DNA of 64,000 bases from Halichondria panicea (Eukaryota > Porifera > Demospongiae > Suberitida > Halichondriidae). Each line of letters opens with the position of its first letter. The first letter of the stretch is position 1. The notes below the pieces were generated by a model that saw nothing but the letters and a program-made list of their open reading frames with translations, did no database searches and was not told the DNA's origin. Below, in pieces: positions 22,214 through 37,662 of the stretch. The DNA lies in assembly GCF_963675165.1 (NCBI RefSeq), contig NC_087378.1, forward strand, positions 7,054,073 to 7,118,072. The letters are read 5' to 3'. Position numbers and translations under genes: made by a program.

Positions 22214-24242
22214 GCTTACCTCCAAGGAGTTCAATGATCTCCTTGGTGAGTTTAAGGGTAAGAATGTGGATATGTTTGGCAATCACTGCTCATGCAGAGT
22301 CAGGCTGACGCAGATAAGGCAGTGAGCTTCAATTTCAAGTGAGTCAAGTGTTAATACTGTGATTGTTGTCATCATAACTTTAAAGGTACTGCTGAGTATA
22401 TAAGCATACTCCTAGTTAGGTTATTGTTTTCTCACCCATAGAACGGCCATAACTTTAGTTCCAATGGTCCAATAACGTTAATTTTATGATTTTCTGAAAG
22501 CTTAGAGAGAGGCCTTTCAGATAATGAGTTAATTAAAATCAAGCTGTGTATGTGCTAATAATTATGTTCAGTACTGTACAAATAATTATAGCCACTGACA
22601 TTTCAATTACATTTGTGTCTTCCATGCATGCATGCATGTATACACTACACACAGCCACCATGACACGTGCTAACCTTCCCCTACAGGCATGGTCTGATCC
22701 TCAACACAAGTTGCGCAACTGTCTCAACGATGAGGGTCTGATTGATATCAAGATATCAGGGGGCAAGAATTTCACCGACTCCGGCTCCTACAAGGTCCAT
22801 CCCAAGATCAAAGAATACAAGTGGGGCGTTGCTCAGCCAGGTGTGCTCTGTGTGAATTCTGACAGGAAGCCTCTCTACGCTTGGGCCATCAACCCATCCT
22901 TTGTGAGTTGTACTTACCATGTGTATTGATAGCAATTTAGTCTCAGTTATATAGCTACTTTATCCTTTATCTGCACGTAGCCACTATATACTATGCCGAT
23001 GAGTTGTGGTGTATAGTTGAATTGAAATGGCAGCGACTGCTTTTACTAGTTAAATATTTACTGTGTGCCCATTCTATTAAATGGAACATACACGTACACG
23101 CGTCTTTTATGTGCATCTATTTTATATATAGCTAAGTAACTCAGGTTTTATAAGGCTTTTATCTAAATGCTACTATAGTATGCTTTGCACGTTTTAAAAT
23201 CATGGGGATGCTCCTTATATAATTGATGTAGGTTATTAATAAAGATGACGCCATGCAGGGGTATAACCTAAGCTCTTGAATTCTTGTAACACTAGTACTT
23301 TTCCTTAGGTAATCGCAGGTAGCCCTTGTTTACATGACACTTCTATCATGTAGCCTCACGTAGCCTCACGTTTTCAATTGCTTGTTTGGCTGCAGTCATG
23401 CATGCACTAAGCACCTCAATATTGTTATTTCAGCTGGTGAATGGCTTAATTAGTCAGGTACGCTCAGCTAGTCCTTTGTTAATTAATTAGCCTTGGTCAG
23501 GTAGGATCAGGTATTCAAGTAGCTGGGTCAGGTATCCCCATATTTTGTTTGTCAGTGGTCACGTAGTCTCAGGTAACACCACATGCTTCATGCATTGTTT
23601 AAGTCTTCAGGTCAGGTAGCCTGTACTTGTAATGTATCTCTAGATCTTGTTTCAAAGAATGTTTCTATTGCCTCAGGTCAGGTAGATGCATGCACACACT
23701 TGCCACTTCCTGCTCAGTTGTCATGCAAACATTGTGCAAACTTGTGTGTACCTGACAGGAAATAGCTCAGAAATTCAAAGGAGGCTTTCATTTAGTGTCA
23801 ATGATATTTAGCCATCTTTGACTGTTGGCATTAGTGTAGTACGAGAAGCTAGCTATAAGCATGGCATCGTACTGTAGTACAATTGTGTATCCTTAGAATA
23901 GCTAATAATTATTGTGATGTTGCTTGTGATAACAACACTCCTCCGCTCAGATGAACGTTGGTGGTAATTTGGATCGTTCTGTTCCTCCGGACATCTATTT
24001 GGTAAGAAATCTATGAGCACTCAATTACCAAGGCAATACCAAGAAGAATGCCCAAGGCTAAACCTGACCCATCGTCCAAGCAAAGATGATCGACCCTGAT
24101 AGCCAGGATGTGCCAAGACATTTACGCACCAGAGGAGTTTTCTCCCTCTGTAACATTCTTTACAACTGCATGCCCTAATTTTGACTTTGTTGTTTTGTGT
24201 AGGTAGTGTTATGACGAAAGGTGTGCTAAACCAGTATTTAAT
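22214..24242 (+). pseudogene. array unit 5: exons 3-5, disrupted
   Basis: Exon 3 copy 22214-22338 has an extra base in its first codons. Exon 4 copy 22687-22902 is full length, in frame and bounded by good splice sites, with a few amino-acid changes. Exon 5 copy starts at 23951 and is interrupted after about 50 bases by a 60-70 base insertion before resuming at CCCATCGTCC. The start of the 12-kb segmental duplication lies inside this unit. Confidence 0.8.
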
Positions 24243-25845
24243 ACTGAGGTAAACTTCCCAAGGCCAGTGCTATGCACTGTCTTCACACCTAACTGCACAA
24301 TTGTCATCGTTCTCTTGACTTTTATTTTGTTCAAATGCTGACTTTTTATCAATCGAACATCGTTCATAGGCACATAAAAAAAATTAAGTATATATACATG
24401 CAGTGAACAGATACACGAGCATTCCTGCGGCTATATATGCCCCGAGGGATAATAATTATTGTTGCATGTCCTAAATGTTTCCACCACTAGGAGGTATCAG
24501 CTTGTCCATCCAATTCTGCACATACTCCAGCTCCTGCATGAACATACTTTCATGATTACCACGGCTTAGTTACAACTGAAGCTAGAGCATGAAGTGCAAA
24601 CCCTCGGCGTTAATTTGGGGTTTAGTATAAAGTCTGGCGGGCAGATATCTTTTCGGGGGTAACAATTCCTCGCTTAGTGGATCTAAAATGTGGTATGGTG
24701 TTACAGTAATTATCTAGAAATGTACGTCAAAGCTCCGGATTACAGCCACTTCTGACTCTTGCTCTAATATATCATTGCTTATGCGCTGACGTACTTTTCT
24801 TGACTAGAGCCTTACAATTAGCATTACTAGTTAAAACAGGGCATGTGCTGTAGATGTTTGCCCACATGCACTTAATTTGATAATGCGCTCTGGTTGTGGT
24901 TAAAATTACAGTGATTGGTCAGGTCAGAGAATGTTTGACTATAAAAGGTGGATTACTGAGGAAATGTTCAGACATTCAGCTGGTGCTGGTTCATGAAAGA
25001 CTGCTGAGTTGCCACAATCTCTATTGTACTTGACCACATGATGGATACCTCAGTGTCGGGATATGGACCTCACCCTCACAATTGGAGCATGTATTTATGA
25101 GCTGCATTTATTATCCTTCTTCAAGAGTCTAGTCTTGTAAACTTCTGGACCTGGTAAAGGAATCCACGTGGTCTAGTGCAACATGAGTGTGTGCTTTTGG
25201 AATCACTTCCAACTATAGCCTCGGTCCCAGCCCGATTTTTTTTTAATAGAACGAAGTTGAAAAATACTAGTTGTTGGCCTAGCTAGAAACAACTCGGCCT
25301 GAAATCGAAGCTATTCCAACTATTGAGGGACTCGATCCACTCCAATCAACAGTTGAAGACAGCCTCGAGTCAAAGTCGCGTGTAGATATAGCCAGCCAAC
25401 GTACAGGTTAGCTTTTGCTAGCTCGTGTTTAGTCGGCAATAAAGTTTTGAAAAATTTACTTGTTATGTAGAGGCAAGTTTGTACAGGTAACTTGCCTCTA
25501 CATAACAAGTAAAAAGCCAACCCATGGTACAAACGCTGCTATGGCAGCCAGGTGAGCAGACTCAGAATACAGACAGACTGACCAACTGCTATAACTTGTG
25601 GCACCGGGAGTTAAAAAAACAGGTCATACTCTACCCGATCTCCGTTACAACCACAGGAAGCTGTATGTTTTAATGGTGATCGCTTTTGGATGTTCAGACC
25701 GACTGTGGCTGTAATCGAGGTGGTATGCTAAATGGAGACATGCATTGGAGCCTATAATCTAACTTTTACAGTTATATAGAGGGTGACAGCTAGTACTGTT
25801 ACAGTAGCTTCTGCTGAATTAATGGTAATAGCAACAGTCACTGTG
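24243..25845. other. non-coding stretch with array flank and a hairpin
   Basis: Contains the repeated 3' flank of the peroxiredoxin array to about 24540. Then follows unique sequence shared only with copy 2 of the segmental duplication, with no supported exon. A near-perfect hairpin lies at about 25448-25513 (arms TTTACTTGTTATGTAGAGGC). In copy 2 this place is rearranged. A possible last LYPLA exon could lie here, but I cannot place it. Confidence 0.55.
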
Positions 25846-28957
<3,112 letters not shown>

Positions 28958-29271
28958 TTTCCCCCCAGACAAAAGTGGGAGGGGTTAGGGTGGGGATGCC
29001 TTTTTGCAGAGTCCCTTTTGTAGCCGAGGATAAAAGCCAGGGCATGGAAGCTCCTCCACTCCATCACAATTCCTTTCCAGTGATCTACCTTAGCATTGCA
29101 GTGAAAGGCTTGTACTAGCACTGTTACAATATGTAAGGGTAGATCTAATGATCACACTAGACATTGCTAGATATAGATATATATCAGTGCTGAGTGTTTT
29201 GTGGTAAATATATATATATATATATAGTATGCTTCTAAAAACTAATTGATGTGATTTTCTGTCCTCGTTAG
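28958..29271. promoter_or_regulatory. head-to-head interval between LYPLA and the unknown-family gene, copy 1
   Basis: Lies between the LYPLA start and the first supported exon of the plus-strand gene, and should hold both 5' ends. Contains an (AT)n tract near 29209-29226. The first exon of the plus-strand gene is not identified. Confidence 0.45.
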
Positions 29272-30654
29272 GTCCAATGGTGCGACCATCAATCCACCCT
29301 GCAGGAGACACAGTCAAGAGATTGAAGATAAGGACTAGAGCGTTTGCTAGCCGATTCTTTGAGCTCAGCCATTGTCATGACAAAACTTCGGATGAACTAT
29401 TCTGAGTGGATTCATAATCTAGAACCTAGGTAACACTGTAGCCATGTCACAATGTCTTATGACCATACAGATCTTAAATATTTGTTATTGCATGTCTTAC
29501 TTTCTCCAAATGCTAAATTCACAACCAACCAATCAACTTGTTATTCAGGGGGCCGAGCGGACCTCCACTGCCACCTACAGATGCTGAGAGTTCAAACATT
29601 TCCTCATCGAAATACTTTGTAAGTAGACGTCTATTTTGGAATCTTTTTCGTGTTATTTGCATGCTTGTATATTATAGGCATATCATCATATTTCTGCTGC
29701 TGATCGTGAGATGACTTCAGTCCTGTGTCTAGAGAGTGGCCAACCACCCAGTTTGGTTCCATTTATCCCTTCCACAGTGTCCGCCTTTAAAGGTGACATT
29801 TAATAATTACAATTCGGTCATAAACTTAATCAGCGTGCTTTTACAGAATGCACACAACTCATTAAACGGGATTTTAGATCCAACCAAGAAGGAGTAGAAA
29901 AAGCCAATCTGACAAGCCATGCATTTGGCATGATCATTCTTTGTTACACTGATGACGAACCAAAGGCCTCATCATTGAATGTTATTTCTGAGGTATGTAT
30001 AGTATTTAGGTATCTCACTCATGCATGTACATGCAACTATTATATTTTGCAGGAAGCCATGAAAAGCGGAGTAAAGACAGAAGGCTATACTCAATCGTGC
30101 ATCAACATAGAGATAGATGATCGAAAACCTCAAGATGAAAACAACACTGCTCTTTACTTTAAAACAGACCAATTCTACTACTATATCCATGTACGAGATT
30201 CAAATCGACCAACTCTTGAACCTAGATATGTAAACGTAAAGGACCACACATCTGACGAAGTTTATAACCATCTCCAATTCAGGTCAGTATATACCCTGAC
30301 AAACTTAATCTCAGAAAAGAAGATGGAACTTTAGTAGAGACATCCAAAAATGCTGCTACAAGGATTCGTAATGGAGTAACAGATGCAATGAATAGCTATG
30401 TTCAAGATAATAGCCATGGTAACCAGGCAACTGGAAGTTCACAACCTAAAGTAAGTTTGCAGTGACTGCTTTTTTTCTGTATTATCTGATATTTTCAGGT
30501 TTTGAACGACTGTGAAGAGAAAGAAGTCACTAATGGAGGTTTTCACTGTTGCCAGTTTCTATTAAAGATTCTTGTTTTTCCATGTAAATATCTAGATAAA
30601 AATATTATTGTTGAAAGTATAATACATGACTTTAATTTAATTGTGAGTGGGTAG
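29272..30654 (+). pseudogene. unknown-family gene A, copy 1 (damaged)
   Basis: Exon-like blocks 29272-29428, 29549-29618, 29678-29792, 29847-29992, 30053-30449 and 30499-30654, matching gene A of copy 2. The first block has lost one base (GAAGATAAGGAC versus GAAGATAATGGAC), which breaks its frame. A later block differs by small insertions around GTCAGTATATACCCTG. The last two blocks join in phase (CAACCTAAA to GTTTTGAAC) and end at TAG 30652-30654. I do not recognise the family. The core motifs are YHHIS near its start and ALYFKTDQFYYYIHV, both shared with gene B next door. Expression cannot be judged from sequence. Confidence 0.6.
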
Positions 30655-31314
30655 TAGACTAGGCTGGGTGGATCTCGGGAATCAAGCGCATGCGCTAACA
30701 TCAGATTTGTGGCTACAAAAAGAGCTACAATGCTGCTAGCACTGTTATTGGACTGCAGTACGTACAACCTCTCTGCTTTCATCTCTAGTAAGCTAAGGTG
30801 AGTTATATGAGTTATGAGATATCTATACCAGGTCGTAACTGTGTTAAACTACTGCATTTGCATGTCTGGTATACTGCATGGTTGATATTATAGATATTAA
30901 AGCTACATTGTGTTTGTACCTCAAAATGGTTTCTATTGTGTGCTCCCAATTAATCACCAATAAAGTTATAGTTATAGTTTATGTCTATCGTAATTTGATC
31001 CAAGCCAACATAACTGTGTATATTCAGTAGAACATAATTATATTTGTGTGGATGCAGCTATTAGCTACTTGCTGTGGCAACCAGATTTAGATGAAACCTT
31101 ACAACATTTGCAAACATATGCCCTACAGCTATCTACCTTACTTTGCGGTGGTTATTCCCTAATACAACTGTATTTAAATTGTTGCGAATTGAAGAAGCCA
31201 CATTTTACTCAATTGATAAAACAGATATCACTACAAATGTTATAGTACCCTGCTATACTACACACTCCATGTGTTAGTTTATAATGCAAGTATTTTGTCC
31301 TAATCCCAGCAACA
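30655..31314. other. spacer between genes A and B, copy 1
   Basis: Probable 3' flank of gene A and 5' region of gene B, with a splice acceptor just before the gene B ATG, suggesting a 5'UTR intron. A 65-codon frame at 31048-31245 is present in both copies but is shorter in copy 2 and matches nothing I know. Confidence 0.4.
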
Positions 31315-33011
31315 ATGGAGTCCCATGGCATCTTTATCAAACCAACTAGCAATGAATTCTTTGCCGTTAGTAAATTGTTAATGAAATTTGCTGAGAGTAC
31401 TCAGTTTGGCGATGAGGATAGTTCAAATGGACTGATCATACCTCAGGCTATCAGGTAAGACCAATGCTACATAAGTGCACTGTCATACCAACCCTGGAGC
31501 AGATAATCTTTTTTGCATGTGTGTTTTGGTGGTGGTGTTTCATAGCAGTAATGTTAGTAGTGTCAACATAACAAAGGAAACACCATGGATTCACAAGAGA
31601 AAATATTTTGTATACTCTGTTTATCTGTATAATTATAGATGCGCTTTCAGGTAGGAAAAAGAAAACAACAGAAAACTTACACTGTCTGGTTCCCCTGCAC
31701 AAAATATAGTACAGCCTTGAATAAACAATAAGCACTGAATGATTGCACCACAACCAATACGTAGCTCCAAGTGAATGTACAATGGTAAATTGAAGTACTC
31801 TTCCCCCTCCTCTCATGCATACATAGCCCTGAACGTACTCAGCGTGTCCAGAAGAATGGTCCAGGAGGGAAAGGAAAGACCAATGCTCCACCTGTAATGT
31901 CTCTACGGTCTGTTAATGGAGAACTTTACGTTGTTGACAATGGACAAATGGTTGAAAAGGGATATTTTGTAAGAATTATGTTCCTTACGTAATGACTAAA
32001 TATTTTTACATGCTACAATGTCACGCATGACTAATGAAATTGCTACAGGAATATCATCACATCTCTTCGGCTGAAATGATCTCAATCCTGAAACTTGGCA
32101 ATGATCCAACCCACGAGTCTCCAACTCTGGTGCCTTTAGTGGATAGTTATCACCCTGATGGTAAGAAGCATTTAAAGCACATGCACGGTTGCACTTTCAC
32201 ACTATTCTCTTTACAGGTACCAAGCTCAGTAAACATAATTACCCCAAACAAGAGACGCCCACTTCAGAAACAGTGAACTTGCTGGGTGTTGAGTATGGTA
32301 ATACACTGGCTCTGGAATACAGTGATGACCCCAAGGACACTCACGCCAAGCTAGTCATTCTATCACAGGTAAAGCACAACAACGTATACACCAGTGACTA
32401 TCTTATATCCCCTGCAGCATGAGTTGAAACAGATCATGGAAGATATGGAGAAAGGAAAGAAGATGAGTTTCAAGATAAATCCGGTAATCAAGATTCGCAC
32501 ACTGGTGGAAATGGCCAATCCGTCAGCCTCCAGTGATACTCCAAACAACATTGCTCTCTACTTTGAGACCTCTCGGTTCTACTACTACATCCACGTGGAT
32601 TCCACTGTGAATCCACCCATACTAGACCTGAAGCCGACAGAGAAGACAAAAGCATTCGATCCTCACAAAGATTTTGTGAGACATTTACAATTTGTAGAGC
32701 GAGCAATAGTGAAAAAAGAGGATGGGAAGCTTGCAACTCTTGCAGAAGACCAAAAAGACGGGCCAGAGATAGATGATCTGCCTGATATCAACAGTCTCAA
32801 TTTAGTCAGCCGCTCTGAGAGTGACCCTGTTGCAAGCATACCAACAGTTCTGCAATTTCTGTCTGAGCCAAGCAACCACAACGACCGAAATTTGAAGGAA
32901 AAAGAAAAAGAAATCATCACGAATGACTCGACAATCAAGAGTAATGGAAATGATCTCATAGAAGAGTCAGAGTCGTCAGTTGAAACTGGACCTGTCACAG
33001 TGGATGTGTGA
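31315..33011 (+). CDS. unknown-family gene B, copy 1
   Basis: Five exons: 31315-31454, 31827-31968, 32049-32160, 32217-32368, 32418-33011. All are GT-AG and in phase, giving 379 residues. It starts MESHGIFIKPTSN. The second exon encodes a Gly/Lys-rich loop (KNGPGGKGKTNAPPVMSLR) and NGELYVVDNGQ, the third EYHHISSAEM, and the last the signature ALYFETSRFYYYIHV followed by HKDFVRHLQFVERA. The last about 100 residues are acidic and low in complexity. No signal peptide or membrane span. Exon phases and the YHHIS and FYYYIHV motifs match gene A, so A and B are tandem paralogues. Both copies of B are intact over all five exons, which suggests that the function is kept. Function unknown. Confidence 0.8.
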
Positions 33012-33566
33012 AAGTGTCAAGTAACAACTCCCTAAAACTGAAACTATAATTATCATGACTCATAATAGATCATTTTTGTAGCATAAATTATCTAAAGGTA
33101 CGTGTATAATTGCACCCGTATTCATTCTTATTAGCTATACAGGAGTATATTAATCTTATTCATGGCTAACAGTAATTTACTTAATTGTATATACATGTAC
33201 TCCTGGCTATGTCCATACATGTAGCAGCCCACACAGACATGCTAATTAGTCCATATTGGGGGTGGGGGAAAACCCAGAGCACGTTATTAATTATAGTCTC
33301 CTAATTGGCTTAACTTGTACACTGACAACACAGCATTTGAGATCATCAACAACAGTAACAAACATGCTGACACAAGTAATTTACTTCCCCAAACATGCAG
33401 ACCATAACATAGAGCAAAAATAGCAAATACATATATACTACAAACACCAGTGATGTAATTCGTATTTCACAACAAAAAATAACTTTATGTTCACCATAAA
33501 AATTCAGAGACTGTACGTCCCACTTGTTTCAAGCCTTGTGTGAGTGCCATGACGATGCATCAGTCT
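33012..33566. other. convergent 3' region between gene B and PhyH, copy 1
   Basis: Holds the 3'UTRs of two convergent genes. No open frame of note. A matching region lies at 51202-51753 in copy 2. Confidence 0.5.
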
Positions 33567-35699
33567 TCAGAGAGGCAGTGTATCTGTTGGGTGTGTGTTC
33601 TCCCAACGCAGCATCCATGGGCCGTGAATGGTCGTGTCAAACTCATTAGCGTCATTGTAACCCACGTCCTCAGCTTGGAGCTTGTTCCGATCGATAGCCG
33701 CAAAGTCTAGAAAGATAAGAAAGTGATAGTATACAAAGATCTATTATTTTGTTAAGCTACACGTAAAACTGAAACCTTCTACATTATCAAAATCTCTCAC
33801 GCATACTATATAGCAAAAAACTGTTAAGATTCCCAAAGCATATAATCATTGAAAGTGATAAAAGCTACAGGAGTAGTGCCAATCCTAGTTAAAGCCTACT
33901 GGCTTAACAATAGCGACAATAATTATGTATAAGGGTCAACTAACTCGCTAGAGGTGAACTCCTAACTAGTGACCATAGATCCAATCTTGAATTCGCACAT
34001 TTGCTATACCTTCCCAATTGATATTGTAGTCAGGCTGTCCTTCCTTGCGCATTGGTAGGGCATCTTTCAGTCCGTGGAAGCCAACAGGTTTACTGGGGTC
34101 TTGCCAGCGAAGGTCAAGGCTCCAGCGAACCTTGTCAGAGAAGTTCTCCAAGCTTCGATGTGGAATACAGTTGTTGGGGAAGACAAGTCCTCCAAAAGGC
34201 ACTTCACAGTTTACAGCTGCTTTTTGGGCGTTGATATTGTATGCTTTCCCGATTTCACTCTCTGGCAGATCCACATACCACGTGTCCCCGGCACAGTAGG
34301 TGTGTGTGAGGGTTGTACCGACCTTGTGACCTTCAGGGATCATCTAAGGGAAGAGGCAAATGTTTGCTATTATGCAATATAGCACTGCAAGTCATGTGTT
34401 ATGGAGAGCCTTCATGCTCAAAGGACAACTGCCTTGTAAGGAAAGGAAACACATAAGAATAGCACAAAGGACAGACCACACACACACATCTACTAAGGAA
34501 ATTAGGAAACACATAAGAATAGCACAAAGGACAGACCACACACACACACATCTACTAAGGAAAGGAAACACATAAGAATAGCACAAAGGACAGACCACAC
34601 ACACACATCTACTCACTTGCATACATCCATTCAGTGTGTTTGCGTCCAGCAGGGGAATCCAGGCCGTGGGCATGAGCGTACCCAGTGCGTCCTGGTCCAG
34701 GTAGGCATTGTCCTGGTGCCAGGGAACAGTCGTCTGTTCGTTCTGTGGTATCTTTGTCCTCAAGTTCCACACAGGATGACCTGTATCACCACAAAGACAA
34801 AAATTGTAAATAGCAAGTACGACTGTATATGGCTTATTGTGTGGAAACATGGGAAATTGACATTGTTTGTTAGGATTCAAGTAGACTAAATTTGATTAAC
34901 TAGGGCTGGAGGAAATTAGGTGGGCCATGGGACGATTTCAAGTTTGGGAAAGTTACATATGCACATAGTACTATCACAACCTCAAAGAAATTGAAAGAAG
35001 TAGACAAAGTGACCCAACCTGACCATACATCCACCCTAGAACAACAACCTTACCAGAAATATTGGGTCCAATGAACTGCTCCACCACATTCAAGAGTCTG
35101 TCTCCAGACCAGAGGTCTCGGAATGCCTTAGGGAGGTACCCCATCTTATGCAGTATAACTGTGGAGCCTTTGAACTGGTTCTCGATCAGAGTAAGCCGCT
35201 CGTAAAAGCCGGCGTTCTCATGCTTGTTGGTGATTTTACCGCCCTTGTACAGCTTATTAGCCAGTATATCCACACACTCCTCCACAGCCTGAGTACAGAG
35301 CACAGGTTAAAGTCACAGCATTTATTACGTTACACACAAACCGTATGTATAACAGTGCACTGCTGATCTCTAATGACATAGACATATTTATACTCACCCT
35401 AGACATACATACAGTCATGGTCTACAAATTAAAATTTGTTTGTGCGAAGGTAATGATTCTAAAACTGAATGGTGTCATTTGAACTAAGAAGGCAGCCCCG
35501 AATCATAACAATGTTATCTAAAGAAGGAATCCCACCTTAATGACTGGCTCCAGCTCACTCTTCTTAAAAAAGTTGGGGACGACCAGAAAGCCTTTATCAA
35601 AGTACTGCTCCACCTGCCATCTCTCCAGCTGGCCAGGCTTCTTCTCCCGGGGCTGTGGAGGCACTGTTGTGTACACCTCAGGCACAGGGACTTGTGGAC
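33567..35699 (-). pseudogene. phytanoyl-CoA dioxygenase-family gene, copy 1 (lacks exon 1)
   Basis: Exons 2-6: 35699-35536, 35288-35054, 34780-34617, 34343-34010, 33706-33567. All are in phase and end with TGA at 33567. Fe(II)/2-oxoglutarate oxygenase residues are visible: PWHQDNAY (His and Asp iron ligands, exon 4), IPHRSLENFSD (second His, exon 5) and RWSLDLRW (a probable 2-oxoglutarate-binding Arg). All splice sites look sound, including the gtaagg donor of exon 3. The first exon is missing: the duplication junction falls in intron 1, where sequence changes to a peroxiredoxin array fragment. Without a new promoter and start it should be silent. The normal family role is hydroxylation of lipid or acyl-CoA substrates. 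Confidence 0.82.
34437..34612. repeat. about 60-bp tandem repeat in PhyH intron 4, copy 1
   Basis: Three near-identical units containing GGAAACACATAAGAATAGCA and (CA)n. Copy 2 has one unit followed by unrelated sequence, so the array expanded or contracted after duplication. Confidence 0.85.
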
Positions 35700-35879
35700 C
35701 TGCATGATTATTAAACTAAAGGGGATGAGATTAAATACATGTAACTGAAATAAACATGCATGCAGGCTATCTATAAACATTTTAGTTAGTGGAATACTGT
35801 ACCTTTAGCTTAAATTCTAGTGTTTTGCTCAGCCCCTCATGTGATGTGATATGTACCCTTGCCAACAAAACACGTTACC

Positions 35880-36100
35880 CTCCTCCCCTCCTCTGCAGGC
35901 TTACCTCAAGGAGTTCAATGATCTCCTTGGTGAGCGGGTAAGAATGTGGGTATCTTTGCCATCACTGGTCAGGCAGACGCTGATGAGGCAGTGAGAGACT
36001 GGAGACTTGAAGTAGGGCGTTGCTCAGCCTGGTGTACATGTGCTCTGTGTGAGTTTTGACAGGAAGCCTCTGTATATACGCTTGGGCAGCAGTGCCTAAT
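35880..36100 (+). pseudogene. array unit 6: exon 3 fused to part of exon 4
   Basis: The usual tctgcag acceptor and GCTTACCTCAAGGAGTTCAA of exon 3 are present. After a shortened exon 3 (to GACTGGAGACTTGAAG) the sequence runs directly into the second half of exon 4 (GGGCGTTGCTCAGCCTGGTG) with no intron. Intron-4-like sequence follows to about 36400. This is either a large internal deletion or a processed intermediate patched into the array; the flanking intron sequence favours deletion. Confidence 0.75.
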
Positions 36101-36469
36101 GTACTCCTGGCTTGGGCTATAAATCCATCTTTTGTGAGTTGTACTGGCAATCACCAATTTAGTATTATAGTTGCTTATAATTATAGCTACTTTATCTGCT
36201 CGTAGCCACTACTGTGCCGATGAGTTGTAGTGTATATAGTTGAAGCAACTGCTTTTATTAGCTAAATATTTACTGTGTGCTCCGCTCAATCTATATGGAA
36301 CATGCTACTCTCTATATACACGTGCATGTGCACTTAATGTGATTTTATATGCTCTCTATACTGGTTCCCGAACACAGTGAGGGTTTTACTAGCCCTGAGG
36401 GCTTCTAAATCATGTGGAAACTTCCTAAACTATTATGTATATATAATTATTATAATGGGTCATGGACTT

Positions 36470-37195
36470 AGGCCTTGCCCAATTATATATGCTCAAAAAT
36501 TTGCCTATTAGTCTAGTCTCCAAGTCTCTTGCATTGTACCTAATATTAGTCTTTAATTATATTACCCATTAGTCTCAATAAAAATCACCAACGAGAATTA
36601 TACTGCAACATCACAGACGCTTCTACATAATCTTCTAAGGAACTATATTGGTCTTAGAATTAAGAGTTAACTGTACTACTATAGCACCTTCCATACGTAT
36701 ATACGTACTCAGTATTAGCATTTATATACTCAATCATGCTATTGAGGCTATAGCTATAGCTATAAAATCATATACTTTCTACCAAAATTTGGTAAAAATT
36801 GCCTAATAGTTTTTTGCCTATTAGTATTAGGCTGGCATAAGTATTGCATGAGCACGAGTGGGAGAAGCTTAGTTATTATATATATTCATGCATTCTGCAT
36901 TCCTTATTTTCATACCACGTGAGTTGTAGGAACAATATAAAAGAGATCATTCCAACTTTCGTCCAAGCTTTCTGGCTGTGCACATATATGGCATATTGCA
37001 CTGCAGTGACTTGTTAGCTTTGATGTGCCTGGCTTCACTGTGGCCATATAATTATTTGCACTGTGGTTTCTTTGATCTTTTGCTCAAACATGCATAATGC
37101 CCAATGCTCCACCGCACCATAGATAGTAGAGTACTCTACTCTCTACTAACTATGACCGCACCTATTAGTTTCAAAGCATAATTGGGCAAGGCCTA
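36470..37195. mobile_element. non-autonomous DNA element with TAGGCCTTGCCCAATTAT ends
   Basis: Left end TTAGGCCTTGCCCAATTAT and right end ATAATTGGGCAAGGCCTA are inverted repeats about 725 bases apart. The interior has repeated cctattagt phrases and no coding frame. It lies in the remnant of array unit 6. Confidence 0.75.
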
Positions 37196-37201
37196 CTAAT
37201 G

Positions 37202-37270
37202 GTTAGACTGGCGGCGATAGCCGCCCGAGCGCGACTCGCGCACGCGAGCGGCTGTCGCCGCCAGTCTAAC
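37202..37270. repeat. GC-rich perfect-arm hairpin
   Basis: Arms GTTAGACTGGCGGCGA and TCGCCGCCAGTCTAAC, extending with one mismatch to 23 bases each, around a CpG-rich core (GCGCGACTCGCGCACGCG). It stands in strongly AT-rich surroundings. Confidence 0.9.
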
Positions 37271-37395
37271 TCATGGTGGTCATAATTATATATATGAAAC
37301 TAGATATAAAAATTAATAACATTACATGCAAGACAGCAAAGAGATCTAGTCATGTGTAGCTGTACAAGCACAGGAAAAAAGGAGGGATTCTGTTC

Positions 37396-37620
37396 CTATC
37401 CTAGCTGCATCTTGGCTATTCTAGTTTGGCACAGTACAGAGCTATAGAGAGGATCTATACCTTTCACAAGGTCAAGAGGGAAAGAGTAGACATTTTCCAT
37501 GAAGAAAATGAAAACATCATTCAGCCCATTTCTTTCCCTTGTGTCAATGTATGCTGAACGAACAACAAAATCTACCATTGGTGGCGTGTTATTGGACGGC
37601 TTTTTAATAGACAGGTCCAT
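37396..37620 (-). other. open frame of unknown origin beside the copia fossil
   Basis: A 74-codon frame beginning MDLSIKKPSN, with no similarity that I recognise to copia proteins. It may be an exon fragment brought in by rearrangement, or chance. Confidence 0.25.
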
Positions 37621-37662
37621 TGTAACGTGTAGTTGTTTCAGGTTTCACTTCTGTTGATTTTG

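Noticed and set aside
10630-24242. Array units as mutually exclusive alternative exons
   Set aside because: Units 2, 4 and 5 carry frame-breaking changes in at least one exon, so most cannot be used as coding cassettes; kept only as a question about 3' ends.
14000-25000. CRISPR-like direct repeats
   Set aside because: Repeats are gene-sized with exon/intron structure in an animal genome; no short repeat-spacer pattern.
34392-34880. 162-codon minus frame spanning PhyH exon 4 and the 60-bp repeat
   Set aside because: The part beyond the gtgagt donor is translated tandem repeat in an intron.
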